A stretch of DNA of 64,000 nt from Gonatopus flavifemur (taxonomy: Eukaryota; Arthropoda; Insecta; Hymenoptera; Dryinidae), in the NCBI GenBank assembly GCA_018340375.1, contig JAFFJZ010000007.1:24216001-24280000 (forward strand). The letters run 5' to 3'. This document shows positions 1-10,545 of the stretch, one piece after another. A program made the translations under genes and the position numbers. The notes beneath the pieces were generated by a model. It was not told the DNA's origin. It worked only from the letters and a program-made list of their open reading frames with translations, and did no database searches. Position 1 is the stretch's first letter; every line of letters starts with the position of its first letter.

Positions 1-849
1 AAATTTATTTCTCTTCTCTGACTCCCAAAAATAAAAAGGGGTAGTATTATTGAGAACATATATATATATACAGAGTGGGTCAGACAACATTCCACCCCAC
101 CCAAGGGGTTATTTATGAGGCAAAAAAGGAAACACTTTTTCTCTTGGTAGAATATTTGAAAGTGTTCAGTTTTTGAATTATAAACAAAATAAGATGGCTA
201 TTGAGATATTCAGTACATCGGATGCCTAAACTGAAAAAATGTTTATTCGTGAGCCAGGGACATGAGAAGATTGCGACTGTAATTGCTTTCGATTTCTGAT
301 CACTTTTATACCCTCAACGATGGTCAAAGTTTTTAAGGTGCAGCTCTTTTGCATTTCCCGAAGTTTTAATCGTTTATTGAAAACGAATTAGTAATCAAAT
401 AACGAAATACTCAGCTATGAGAGACCCAAAATCTTGCAGAACATTCTTTGACCGACGTTTTCAACTGCAAAGAAACCCCAAATAAATAATTCAAGAAGAT
501 GAATAACGATGATTCATCAGATTTTATGAGTTTGAATTCTCGTTTCGTTCCTTTCAACGATTCAAGCTTCGAGAACATCTTTCTTACTATGACTAACGAT
601 AAGAATAATCAGGAATCAAAAACAGTTATAGCGAAATTCTTTCAATGTCCCTAACTCACGAAGAAAAATAGGACTTCACACGGTAAAATTTTTCTTAATA
701 CACGGAAAAAATTAGTTATCCAAATTTTCGTTGACTAGTACGTCTCTTTTAGACGGAGCACAAATTCGAGAAAAATTCGTACACTGGATTTCATTCATTC
801 GTTGACTTTTAATTCCATTGTTGAAATAGTAGACGAAGTCAACGAACTA

Positions 850-952
850 CAGTGCGCTTCCTGAATGGTGCCGCGAACCTTTTTTTCGCTCAAATACCCA
901 ACCTCGACAGAGTGAGGAAGACATCATTCGGCACTATTCGGAGGGCGCACTG
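850..952. mobile_element. 103-bp miniature inverted-repeat element (MITE-like)
   Basis: Imperfect terminal inverted repeats of about 23 bp, beginning CAGTGCGC and ending GCGCACTG, are flanked on both sides by TA. This is the layout of non-autonomous Tc1/mariner-type elements. No coding capacity. Confidence 0.55.
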
Positions 953-973
953 TATTAAAATCCACAGGCAAGC

Positions 974-1192
974 AAAAATGGAGAAATTTACCTATTAGAA
1001 TGTCAACGCGCCGCTTTCAGTCTTCAAATGGAAATTTTTACAGAATATATTGTTGAATAATTCACGTGATAAGAAGAGAATCTACTTTTGTCTTATAATG
1101 TGAATTATTTGACAATATATTTTGTAAAAATTTCCATCTAAAGACTCAAAGCCACGCGTTGTCATCCTAACAGGTAAATTTCTCCATTTTCT
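974..1192. repeat. Long hairpin with arms of about 92 bp
   Basis: The left arm (about 974-1065) and right arm (about 1100-1192) are reverse complements with scattered mismatches, separated by about 35 bp. An A/T-rich end of the CACGGAAAAA type lies just outside (right end near 1202, a similar left end at 701). This suggests a foldback miniature element, possibly nested with the 850-952 element in one larger copy. Confidence 0.55.
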
Positions 1193-1574
1193 TTTTTCCG
1201 TGCAGTGCGCCAATTCTTTTCGAAAATCTTCGTTCAAAAGTGACACACCAGTCAGCGAAAAGTTGGATCACTAATTTTAACGATCAATCGATGAGTATAC
1301 TCACGTAGCTTTCACTTAATTGGTTGAAGTCGGCTCCGAAACCAAAGATTTCACAGCTTTTTTCCCAAAAGGACACAGTAAAAAGTGAAACTTACTTTCA
1401 TTCTGAATATTAGCTGATTTTAGCTAAAACTAGCCTTGTTTCAACTGAAAGTGAACAACGAAAACAAATTCCGAAACAATAGAAAAGACTGAACTTCAGT
1501 CAAAAGTTCAAGTAAGATGCAGCCACATTCAATCGGACTTTTCTACATTGGAAAAGTGTCTTGTTTTTGCCTCA

Positions 1575-1798
1575 CACGCAGAGACAAATTCTTGCTGAAA
1601 TAGTGATTTTCAAAAATCTGCTTTGCTGAGTTAGCAAAACATCTGCTGTTGCAGCAAAAACTTTGCTGTTCCAAATTCCTGGATTAGTAAGCGCTTGCTG
1701 AGAGAGCAAAATTTTTGCTAATTCAGCGAGAGAATTTGTCATATCAGCAAAGCAAATTTCCATCATTTGCTGTTTCAGCAAATTCTTTTCTTTCAGTG
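1575..1798. mobile_element. MITE-like element rich in TTGCTG/CAGCAA
   Basis: The ends are imperfect inverted repeats (a CACNNNNAGA-type start and TTTCAGTG end), and the body repeats TTTGCTG and CAGCAAA motifs in both orientations. Degraded relatives occur near 8.7-8.95 kb and at 33272-33683. Boundaries are approximate. Confidence 0.4.
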
Positions 1799-3253
1799 CA
1801 GAAATATTCCCCCGTACGACGCGAAGAAGTCATGCAGGGAAAGATGTTTCGATGACAGGAGAACATAATAGTTCTTCTCACATATTTATTCGCAAATCGT
1901 GTAAAAATAATTGTATAAATTGTGTCTCTGGGAAAGTTTTTTCTTCTCGTTGCGAAATTCATCTGGCCTCTCTCTAAATATCTTGGAATGGAAAATTAAT
2001 TATCAAAGAGTGGAGATACTGTAAGTCTAGCAGAGACTCGCTGAAAGGCTAAAATTATCACTCCAAGACAGTGAGAATTCACTCATGAAGTGTTAACTCA
2101 CTCTTCAGGAGTGGAATCTCATCCTTGTTGGGGTTGCAGTATTTTCACTCTTCGGGAGTGGATTTGCATTTCAAGAAATTCAGGGAGTTCTTCAAATTTT
2201 TTGTATTCTAAATTTGTTAGTACTCCTTTGAAAAAAAACAAAAACAAGCGTCATTGAATTTTTCTGTGAATCTTCAGCTTAGTGAAATCAACTGATGTCT
2301 GCTCATATCAAAATAATTTGAATGAATAATTTCATGCTGTGACAGGGAATTTCCTTTCTCGCATAAAAAGATTGTACATTCCATTCATAAAGGTTCATAC
2401 ATCAACCATACTCGTTTTTAAACTTCACAAAAACTCACATGATTTCCTATTCCCATTTCTCGTTTATTTTTCATCTTTCCACGACACCGCCAAACGATTT
2501 CATGATGTTATTTCATTGAAGTCCGACAGATAAATATTAAAATGTTCACACCGATGTTTTTTATGTTCCGAAATTCGATATTTCATGCTTTTTTTCGCTT
2601 CAAAAGCATTTATCACAAGAGAATCGAATTTCACTTCTATAACTGTAATCGAACTATTCTCGGTGATTAACTTCTTAATCGGCTGACTACTCAATTACTT
2701 CGCACGATTCCAGACGAACTTTTATTCGATAGATTGGACTCTGGTCATTGGTTAAAAATTAGCTCTCGTTAAGGAAATTGTTTGCGTGGAGAAAAAAAAA
2801 GAAAACAACTTTATTGGAGAAAATTTCATTTCGAATGACTAACGGTGAATTCAATAAAGGTTTCTCTCCTTCGCTCGAAAGGCGAGATTCGAACAGAGAA
2901 AAGTTGAATCGCACATCTCTTCCTCGCTGAATGAAAAACTTGATTTGAAATTGAAATTTCCTATCTTTTTCATACTCGATCAAGTATGCATCTCGAACAC
3001 GATTTGGTCTGAACAACTTTCACGTATTCACTTAACTTTTTTCCTAAACAGTCTAATAAAGGAGCGTATTATTTGAGGAATATAAAAGCAAGCAAGCAAA
3101 GGGATGAAAATTTTCGATGGTATGAAAATGCAGAGCTTTGTAAAGAGGAATTTAATAAGGAAATAGTATTCATATCTTTCTTTCGTTTTGTGACAATTTC
3201 TTCTTTACAAATCATCACGTTGTCGTTGAATTGTTCTTATAATTACATAAGGG

Positions 3254-3926
3254 TTATTTCTTCTCCTTGAAGACAGTTTTCAATCTGAACATGAAAAAGA
3301 GTACAATACCGATTGCCAACATTGCAATAAGATTGAATTCAGGACTGTTACAATGTTGCGGTAAGGTCAATATTTTACAATATTCCGCGATTGTTATTGG
3401 ATCAATATCCCTCCAAGATTGTTTGCCGGCTGTAGTTGAATGCCAAAAAAATTGGCAAAACGAGTTCATAGATCAGTTTAGAAACAATGTTATTTTATTG
3501 GTTTTGTTGGAATACATTTGACTAATCGATTGAATTAGTGTCACCGGTCCAAGATTAACTATCAACCTTGATACAGTATCAGCTGTATCAAGCTTTGATC
3601 GAGGTTATAATTTGAGACTTATGCCAACATTGTTTGGCAGGGGTTGGCAAACAACGTTTATTCCAGTACTGGATCGTTTGCCTATTTCTCCATGGATTCT
3701 TCATCCACTTGTGGGAAGGTCTGTTTGAAACATGAACATCAGCTCCAAGATCTCGTATGTAAACTCGGACTGAATGTAAAGTATAGTTGTCTAAAAAATA
3801 TGTTCCTTCTATCGTAACATACCGAAACGAAGAAGGCAGTCGGGAGTGAACACAAATATTTCGAAAACGTCGTTTAGATTTGAAACTTTCGAATGCAGTA
3901 TTCTCGCCAATACCACATCTTATCAT
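3254..3926 (-). pseudogene. Decayed protein-coding relic, family not recognised
   Basis: Reading the minus strand, an open stretch from 3926 to 3588 (112 codons) is Trp/Arg/Cys-rich and has a stop just upstream. After a frame change and an internal stop, a second stretch (open from about 3469 to 3254) continues in the same direction. That second part has two well-placed Cys residues, then a hydrophobic run of about 18 residues and a short basic tail ending KEKK. This would fit the C-terminus of a membrane protein with one transmembrane segment. The residue composition looks coding, but the frameshift and stop codons mean it cannot work as it stands. I do not recognise the family; a mobile-element or endogenous-virus origin is possible but untested. 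Confidence 0.35.
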
Positions 3927-5334
3927 CCCTTTCGTCTTTTTCAGTGACTATTCAGAAACGAGGTGAAAGAAGGAGACAGAAAAAGTCGCTCCCCTTCTTT
4001 CCTCGCTACACGAACGACAACTTGAAAACTTTTCTGCTGAATAATATGCTCTTCTCCTTGGAATCGTACGTGCTCGTCTTGATTTTGATAATGTAGCATA
4101 CGGTTGAGGAGTTCTTTTCACAAGTTTCTCATTTCGAATACATTCATATATTGGTATTTGTTCATAATACCGGAAATCGAAGCGATATCGATCTAAGAAC
4201 ATGTGAAAATATTCTTATATACGAACGTATGAATATTTTCAAGAAGAAGTCGCTCTTTCACAGCTGAATTTTAATATCTTTCATGAAATATAGTGGAAAA
4301 AGAAATGAAAATCGGAAAATTAAGAACATGTTCTAATGAAATGTGAAGTTTCATTCCATGGATAGCTCAAGGAATTACAGAGAAGGAGTACCTAGATGTC
4401 CATTCGAAGAACGTATTGAACTTTATAAACGTTCCAAAGCAATCCCCATGGACGTTGAGAATTATGGAATGACATAATTTCGATAGGAAAGGTAATGGGT
4501 ATCAACATTGTATAAGTACATTCTTATCGAACGTATTACACTTGATCGAACCGACAATATGACGTATTCGGTAGAATAATAATTATATTCTTTATCCGAT
4601 CAATGTGCACGAGATCGCGGCACGAGGCAAATGGGAGGTTCCTTTCTATGCAACTGGTAAATACCCTTCACTTTACACAATATATGTTTTCGGTGTTGTT
4701 GACTTTTAAGTATGTTACGATCAAAGACGGAACATACATGGATTACATACAATTCCACAATGAATTTTCTCAAGAAAGAATATATGGCTTGTATTTCTTG
4801 TATAGCGTACGATCTTTCTCGGTGCACACTTGTAACTGATGCAGTCAAAGGTCAAAGAATAATTCTTAACTCTACAAAAGAGTGTAAGATCATTTCTAGG
4901 GGAAGTATCGATCGTGATTCATGATTCTGTTGATATCTTGAAGGAGCGTTGTCCTAACAAATGGATGAAATTTTGATAGATTCAGGGATGCCCATGCTAT
5001 ATAATATCACAGTTACAAATTATTTCATTGTTTATAAAATCAGTGTTGGATACAAGACTTTTGAAACGAACAAGCTTTTATTCCAAAAATAATTTCTCTC
5101 CGCGATTCTACAGAAAAGTTTGTCTAGTTTGTTAATGAAATTTTCATGCTTCAGAGAAAACATGATGAGAGATCAGAGATGAAGTGTAAACAAAATGAGA
5201 AATTTTTACAAGAATAGAGAAACTTTCTTCAGAGATCCGTAGCACTCTCAGATTTCATTTCATATGGATATAAAATATTTTGAGAACTTGAAGGTCATAA
5301 AATGTATTGAAAAAATGATAATTTTCTGTTTCAG

Positions 5335-5434
5335 CTTGGTTTTTGGGATGGTTTATGTGTAAAGCTGTTGCATACATACAAGGCGTTTCTGTTGCTGCTT
5401 CTGTGTACAGTTTAGTGGCAGTATCTTTGGATCG
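5335..5434 (+). CDS. SIFaR: SIFamide-type neuropeptide receptor, exon encoding TM3 (partial gene)
   Basis: This 100-bp exon lies between a TTTCAG acceptor and a GTAAGT donor. It encodes about 33 residues starting WFLGWFMCK, with the conserved TM3 cysteine (partner of the second-loop disulfide), and ends SLDR, the start of the DRF (DRY-equivalent) motif. The reading phase (2 nt + 32 codons + 2 nt) joins exactly to the exon at 36512, completing the Arg codon to give DRFLAIWWP. This is a rhodopsin-family peptide GPCR at the plasma membrane. The extended match to SIFamide receptors, a family that signals to neurons controlling feeding, sleep and courtship in insects, supports the name. Exons for the N-terminus, TM1 and TM2 are missing from the window. 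Alternative: a closely related neuropeptide FF-type receptor. Confidence 0.83.
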
Positions 5435-6274
5435 GTAAGTTCTTCTTTATGTGTTTCTTTTAGAAGAAGCATGTCCATCCGTAGGAAATTCCTCCTTTTC
5501 CTTGCAAGACTGTTTTATTTTCTAATTGTTTGAAAAAAAAAGGAAGAAGTAAAGAAAATACTTGAAAATTTTGTAAATATTAGGATAAAACAATATTCTA
5601 CCGATCGCTTTGGATGAAAAATTCTTTGATCTTAATAAAAATGCTCTAACGTAGGCGTTACAAGCTTATGAAAGCTTACAGTATTTTTACCAAAAAATTT
5701 GTGTGGAATATCAAAGAATCCCTGATGGGAAAACCCGATACTTGCATCTTGTCGAGATTTCATCGTGAGAGCGTCAATAATCGCCCAATAATGAAACAAA
5801 TCGATGGATTTCCGAAATTTGTTGAGGTGGTGCTTAAGTTAGCTATGATTCACCTTCACCATCATTCGACCATCTACAAAAGGGTGAAAATCACGGTAGG
5901 TAGCTGAATTAATACAATAGTTGTGACGACGGACTGAAATATCTCATTAGTTACAAGGTATTCATAAATAAAATAGTTACCACGAATACTCCCATACAGA
6001 TCGACTACGTAATTGGTTGCTGCGCCAATTCCTTTTTTCCATGCATCTGTTAACCGAAGATAGGTAGTGATGGCACAAGCCGCAAGACGAGCCGTAATAA
6101 ATTTTAAACACCAGATTTCCTAAATTGATAGTAAACTCCTCTTTAGTGAAACAACATTGGTTCAAAATTCAGCTTTTGCTAAATTTTTCAATTGTATTTG
6201 CAACTAAAATTCCAAATTCTCAGTATTTGAATTGAAAATTCATTCACCAATAATTGAATTTTCAAATTTTTGTA

Positions 6275-6542
6275 CTCAAAAAAATTATTTTGTTAAAATG
6301 TGATTGACAAGAGAATTTTATCATCCCAACGATATTTTTGTTCTTTTGACAAAATTTTTGTTGTGTCAAAAAAATTCTTCTATGGATAATAACGTCCTTT
6401 TTTTATTTCAACAACCACTTGTTATCATCCTAAGGAAAAATTCTGCTGACACAACAAAAATTTTGTTAAAACAACCAAAATTTTGTTTGTATAACAAAAT
6501 TCTTTTCTTGATCACATTTCAACAAAATAATTTTTTTCAGTG
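6275..6542. mobile_element. MITE-like element with AAATTATTTTGTT termini
   Basis: The first 45 or so bases (containing AAATTATTTTGTTAAAATG) are the inverted complement of the last 45, and the interior repeats ACAAAATTTTTGT-like words. The left end is preceded by TA; the right end CAGTG is followed by TG. A second copy lies at 7876-8070. Confidence 0.6.
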
Positions 6543-7875
6543 TGCTATTCTATATTTTAAATCTATTTATATTTTCGTAACTTAAATTTCATATACATGT
6601 CCCTTAAATTTTCAGTTACGTGATTGGAAATTGCTTCAGTTTATTTATGTATTTGAAGCTTTGTTCAGAAATTTTTAACAGTCTACCCGAGCCGGTTTCA
6701 AGCTCGATCTATACAGTTGGATGTATCAAGCGGTTAAAAACCTGAATCGACGAATATGTGAGTTAATATAAACTTCCAAACCAAATCCAGGTCTATTCAA
6801 CCAAGTATTGGACCAATTTTCATTTCCTATAGTCCTAACTGAATCCAAATGAAGTCTATAAAGGTCATTGAATCACGTTTTGTGGCTCATGGCAACACTG
6901 GAAACAACATTCATTGATATTGTTGAACTTATGGTAGAATGCACAAAAAGTGAGAAGTTTATTGAAATCTTATTAAAAGATCCATTACTGGAAAACATGC
7001 AATAGATTCTCTATTTGATTATCTCAGGTTTATTACATACGCATAAATAAAGTATTAAAATAATCCAACATCAATACGCAAAAACCGCCTGATGTTGTAC
7101 GTGATAAGTTTACCCAAGTTGTTTCGAAATCCCATATCTTCGTCATAACTGTTCTCTAATTACGTTCAATACATGATATGATCAACGTCATGATCAATAT
7201 CGTTGATTGAATGGTAATTTAGCATAACTTATAGAAAGGTATTATTATGACGGATTGGATAAAAATGCGGTTCTCAAGAGTTTTACGAAATCTCCCGCAG
7301 CAAAAAAATGTTATTACAAAGGATGAATCATGGAAAATCAAGCACGGCGTGTGAATCTTTATTTTATATATCCTTGAAACGTGGAAAGAGGGAAAAATCC
7401 ATGGAAATTCTGGCGAGCATGAGTGAAAAAATAGGAAAAACTTTTCTACAGGGATGAACGGATGAATCATGGACGATGAACAGTACGAAATAACAAATTC
7501 CGATGATTGATACGTCTTTGAGGGAACAATATGTCACCAAATTCTAATATTCGGTACATCGATTATATTTCCATTCGTTTACCAATAAGGTTACGGTAAA
7601 GGTTGATAGCGCGTCGTCGAAAAAAATAAGTTAAGGTAACAATATTGGAACACAAAGTTATAATCTGGGAACATGATGGATAGAAGATTTATAATAGAAA
7701 TGTGGCGGGGTTCGATAATATTTCGTGACATGAATGATGCACTCATATATGCATGTATACCATACGCATGAATAAAATATGCCTGGAAGAATGATTGATG
7801 GTCTAACAAGGAGGGTGCAGTGAAAAAGTGTCTAACGATCAATGAATCGATGGTATTTGGATATTACAGTTTTCA

Positions 7876-8070
7876 CACGCTAAGGAAAATTATTTTGTTG
7901 AAATCTGATAAACCAAAGAATTTTATTGTGTCAGTAAAAATCCCTCGTTGTAATAAGAAAAAATATTTATTAGAATAACAAACAAATGTTATCAGTCCAA
8001 CGGGTGAATTTTGATCGACACAACAAATTCTTTGGTTGATCACATTCCAACAAAATAATTGTCTTCAGTG
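7876..8070. mobile_element. Second copy of the AAATTATTTTGTT MITE-like family
   Basis: It shares termini with the element at 6275-6542: GGAAAATTATTTTGTTGAAA on the left and its complement, ending TTCAGTG, on the right. It is shorter inside. Further degraded pieces with the same words occur near 24.0-24.1 and 24.86-24.96 kb. No coding capacity. Confidence 0.55.
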
Positions 8071-8236
8071 CATGCAATCATAACATGACCAGAACAGGAA
8101 TTCTTCCCCTGGACTTGGTGAACTTGTAACTGGGTCTACAACTCCTGTATTTTCTACACACAAAAATTGAGAGTAGTAGCCTCTGTTACAACCCGCCCTT
8201 GTCTCCCCTAATTGTGATCCAATACATATCCTGATA

Positions 8237-8452
8237 CCACACAGTAAAAAATGTTGTGTTAGAAACGGTCCACTCAAAATTCGTGTTGAAAATCAACACA
8301 GATGAGTGTCGAATTGACAGGGTTTTAATGTAAATTTAACACTTGCGTGTTCAATCCTCACACTCTTTGTGTCAATATATCACACAAATTTTGAGTGGAC
8401 CGTTTGGGACATGCATGTGTGTTGAGAATGCACAAAATTTTCTACTGTGCAG
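8237..8452. mobile_element. MITE-like element with ACAGTAAAAAATG-type ends
   Basis: The left end (CACAGTAAAAAATGTTGTG) and right end (ending TTTCTACTGTG) are inverted repeats. A second inner pair carries the word ACGGTCCACTCAAAA in opposite orientations. TA precedes the left end. Non-coding. Confidence 0.5.
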
Positions 8453-9220
8453 TTTTCCAATTACTGGATGAAATCTGCCCACACTCTAAAAACTAATTGT
8501 AAAATTTCCTTCCAAAACATAGCGACAACAAAGGGTCTCCATAGATGGGCAATTTTTCATCACGTATTGAAGGTAGAAAAATCCTTTGGTGTGGAAGAGA
8601 AGTCTCCTAATCGTGATAAAACATGGAGAGGAAAAATTCGCTAATGCAACAAATCGAAGTATTATATACATAATAACAAATCTCTTTGCAAACCTTGCTG
8701 AAAATTCATTGCCACAGCTGACTGGATTGCTGAGAGATTAATTGAAACAAAATTTTTCGCTGAACTAGCAACATTTTCTATATTATGTACGATATAGTGG
8801 ACAAATTTTACTGAACGGATTGATATTTTTTGCTGCTGCAGTTGAAAAATCGCTGTTGTAGCTCACAAGACTGCTAGATAGCAAACAGTTAGCTATCACA
8901 GCAAAAGGTACCCAGCAAAATAGGAGTTCGTTGTCGCAGCAAATTTCCCCCGTGAAAAGGAGTACGGAATCCATTGTTGAAGCGAGGAAGAACTTTTCAT
9001 AATCTTCACAGAGCAACCAAACGTGATCTGGAACTCTGAGGGGTCATGCATATTCCGATCACCAGAAATGTCGCATCACAAAGAACTGCCAATTGGCATA
9101 TGACTTCCTCGTCTGTGTCAAATAATGCGGTTCGCAAAAAAATATTTTCCACAGTTTTCAACTGATTCGGATGTAACTAATATGGGACCACTGTTGAATC
9201 ATAACTAAGAACATGATATA

Positions 9221-10159
9221 CGAGGTGTGTTCAAAAAGTAACGAGAATTTTCAAATTTCGCTGGTTTGGAGAGTCCGCCTGTATAAAATTTTTCTTTATT
9301 ATGTTGTTACACATGCCCCTGAAGTACGATGAAATTTTCAGCAATATTCATTGCTTACTTTTTAAGTGGCAGCCGCTAACGTTATGATGTGTTTTTCGAG
9401 CTCGGCGATTTTCGTTTGTGAAAAAAAATGGATCAAAGAATTTGTATTCAATTTTGCGTAAAAAATGGAATAGAGTGTAGTGAAGTTTGTAAAATGTTAA
9501 CAAAGGCATATGGTGAGTCTGCTATGAGTAAAGCAAGGATTTACGAGTGGTATAAGCGTTTCCAAGATGGCCGCGAAAACGTTGAAGATGACGAACGACC
9601 CGGACGCCCAATAAGCACATCAACAACCGATGAAAACGTGGAAAAAGTGAAGAAATGGTTATGAACGATCACCGAATCACAATTGGAAAAGTCGCTGATG
9701 ATGTTGGCATATCAGTTGGCTCATACCATGAAATTTTTTCGGATGTTTCATGGCAAAAACAATTCATGGTTTTTGCACCACGATAATGCACCTGCTCACA
9801 CTTCATTGCTTGTTCGTGAATTTTTGGCCAAAAACAAAACTGTAACGATGCCTTAGCCTCCATATTCGCCAGATATGGCTCCATGTGACTCTTTTCTATT
9901 TCCAAAAATACAGAGAACATTAAAAGGCCGTCGTTTCACAAGCATATGTAGATGACATTAAAAGCGAATCGCTGAAAGAGCTAAAAGCTATATTACAAAG
10001 ATCGAGTTTCAAAAGTGTTTCGAGGATTGGAAAAAGCGTTGGTACAAGTGTATTATATCCAAGGGGGATTATTTCGAAGGGGACAAAATAGATATTGATG
10101 AATAAATAAATATTTTTCTCATAAAACGAAAATTCTCGTTATTTTTTTAACACACCTCG
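9221..10159 (+). mobile_element. Internally deleted mariner element (939 bp)
   Basis: Terminal inverted repeats begin CGAGGTGTGTTC and end AACACACCTCG, with an inner GAGAATTTTC/GAAAATTCTC match, and TA lies on both sides, the mariner target site. At about 0.94 kb it is shorter than the usual 1.3 kb, because the middle of the transposase is missing. It sits inside the older repeat described at 9054-10545. Confidence 0.85.
9428..10105 (+). pseudogene. Broken mariner transposase
   Basis: From the ATG at 9428 the N-terminal DNA-binding region reads for 78 codons (start MDQRICIQF). A one-base deletion near 9655 then makes TGA, and the frame resumes with a second ATG (MNDHRITIGKVADD). After about 29 residues the sequence jumps to the C-terminal catalytic region: HHDNAPAHTS, then an in-frame TAG, then YSPDMAPCDSFLFPK. 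The last two catalytic Asp residues keep the 34-residue spacing of mariner DD34D enzymes. The segment with the first catalytic Asp (the VDETW block) is absent, so no active transposase can be made. Confidence 0.85.
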
Positions 10160-10545
10160 TAAGTTTCGTTGGAATCGAATAATAAAGAACGGAGATACGC
10201 GCGGTCACAAAAATCACCTCTTTTATAACTTTTCCCTTCGTCCCTCTAGTAATTCTGTAAGAATCATGTTGAAACTTAGATGGGACCACTATCGACACTA
10301 CTTATAACTATGGTAAAAATTTCATGAAGATCGGATAATAGGAACGGAAGATATGGGAGGCCGCAAAAAACCTCACATACAGACAAAATCCAGACAGACA
10401 TAAAACCAAAAATTTTCTTCAAGTTTCGAGGAACATTTTGGTGTGAGCCTTTGAGTTTGGAGACAAAAAAATTTTCGGCTCCTCCAAATGATCACAAAGC
10501 TTCCCTCTAACGAGAAAGCAATCCCAAATCAATATAAGACATTTT

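Larger units (their letters stand above)
1..5334. other. Non-coding DNA upstream of the first receptor exon (probable upstream intron)
   Basis: No exon for TM1-TM2 of the receptor that begins at 5335 could be found here, so this stretch is inferred to be intron, with the earlier exons beyond the window edge. It holds short inverted-repeat elements near 850-1200 and 1575-1798 and a decayed minus-strand coding relic at 3254-3926. The remainder is AT-rich and shows no convincing gene on either strand. Confidence 0.5.
9054..10545 (-). repeat. Dispersed repeat, copy 1 (reverse orientation), split by a mariner
   Basis: Positions 9054-9218 and 10162-10545, read on the minus strand, follow the same order as the repeat at 14225-15350. 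Shared words include TTGTCTCCAAACTC, ACCAAAATGTTCCTC, CTTCCGTTCCTATTATCC and TTGAAAACTGTGG. The two parts become continuous when the element at 9221-10159 and one TA are removed. The repeat carries a short TCTG-rich microsatellite. I found no coding capacity and cannot name the family. Confidence 0.65.

Noticed and set aside
9428..9664. Short intact host gene starting MDQRICIQF
   Set aside because: It is the N-terminal part of a mariner transposase bounded by terminal inverted repeats and cut short by a frameshift.
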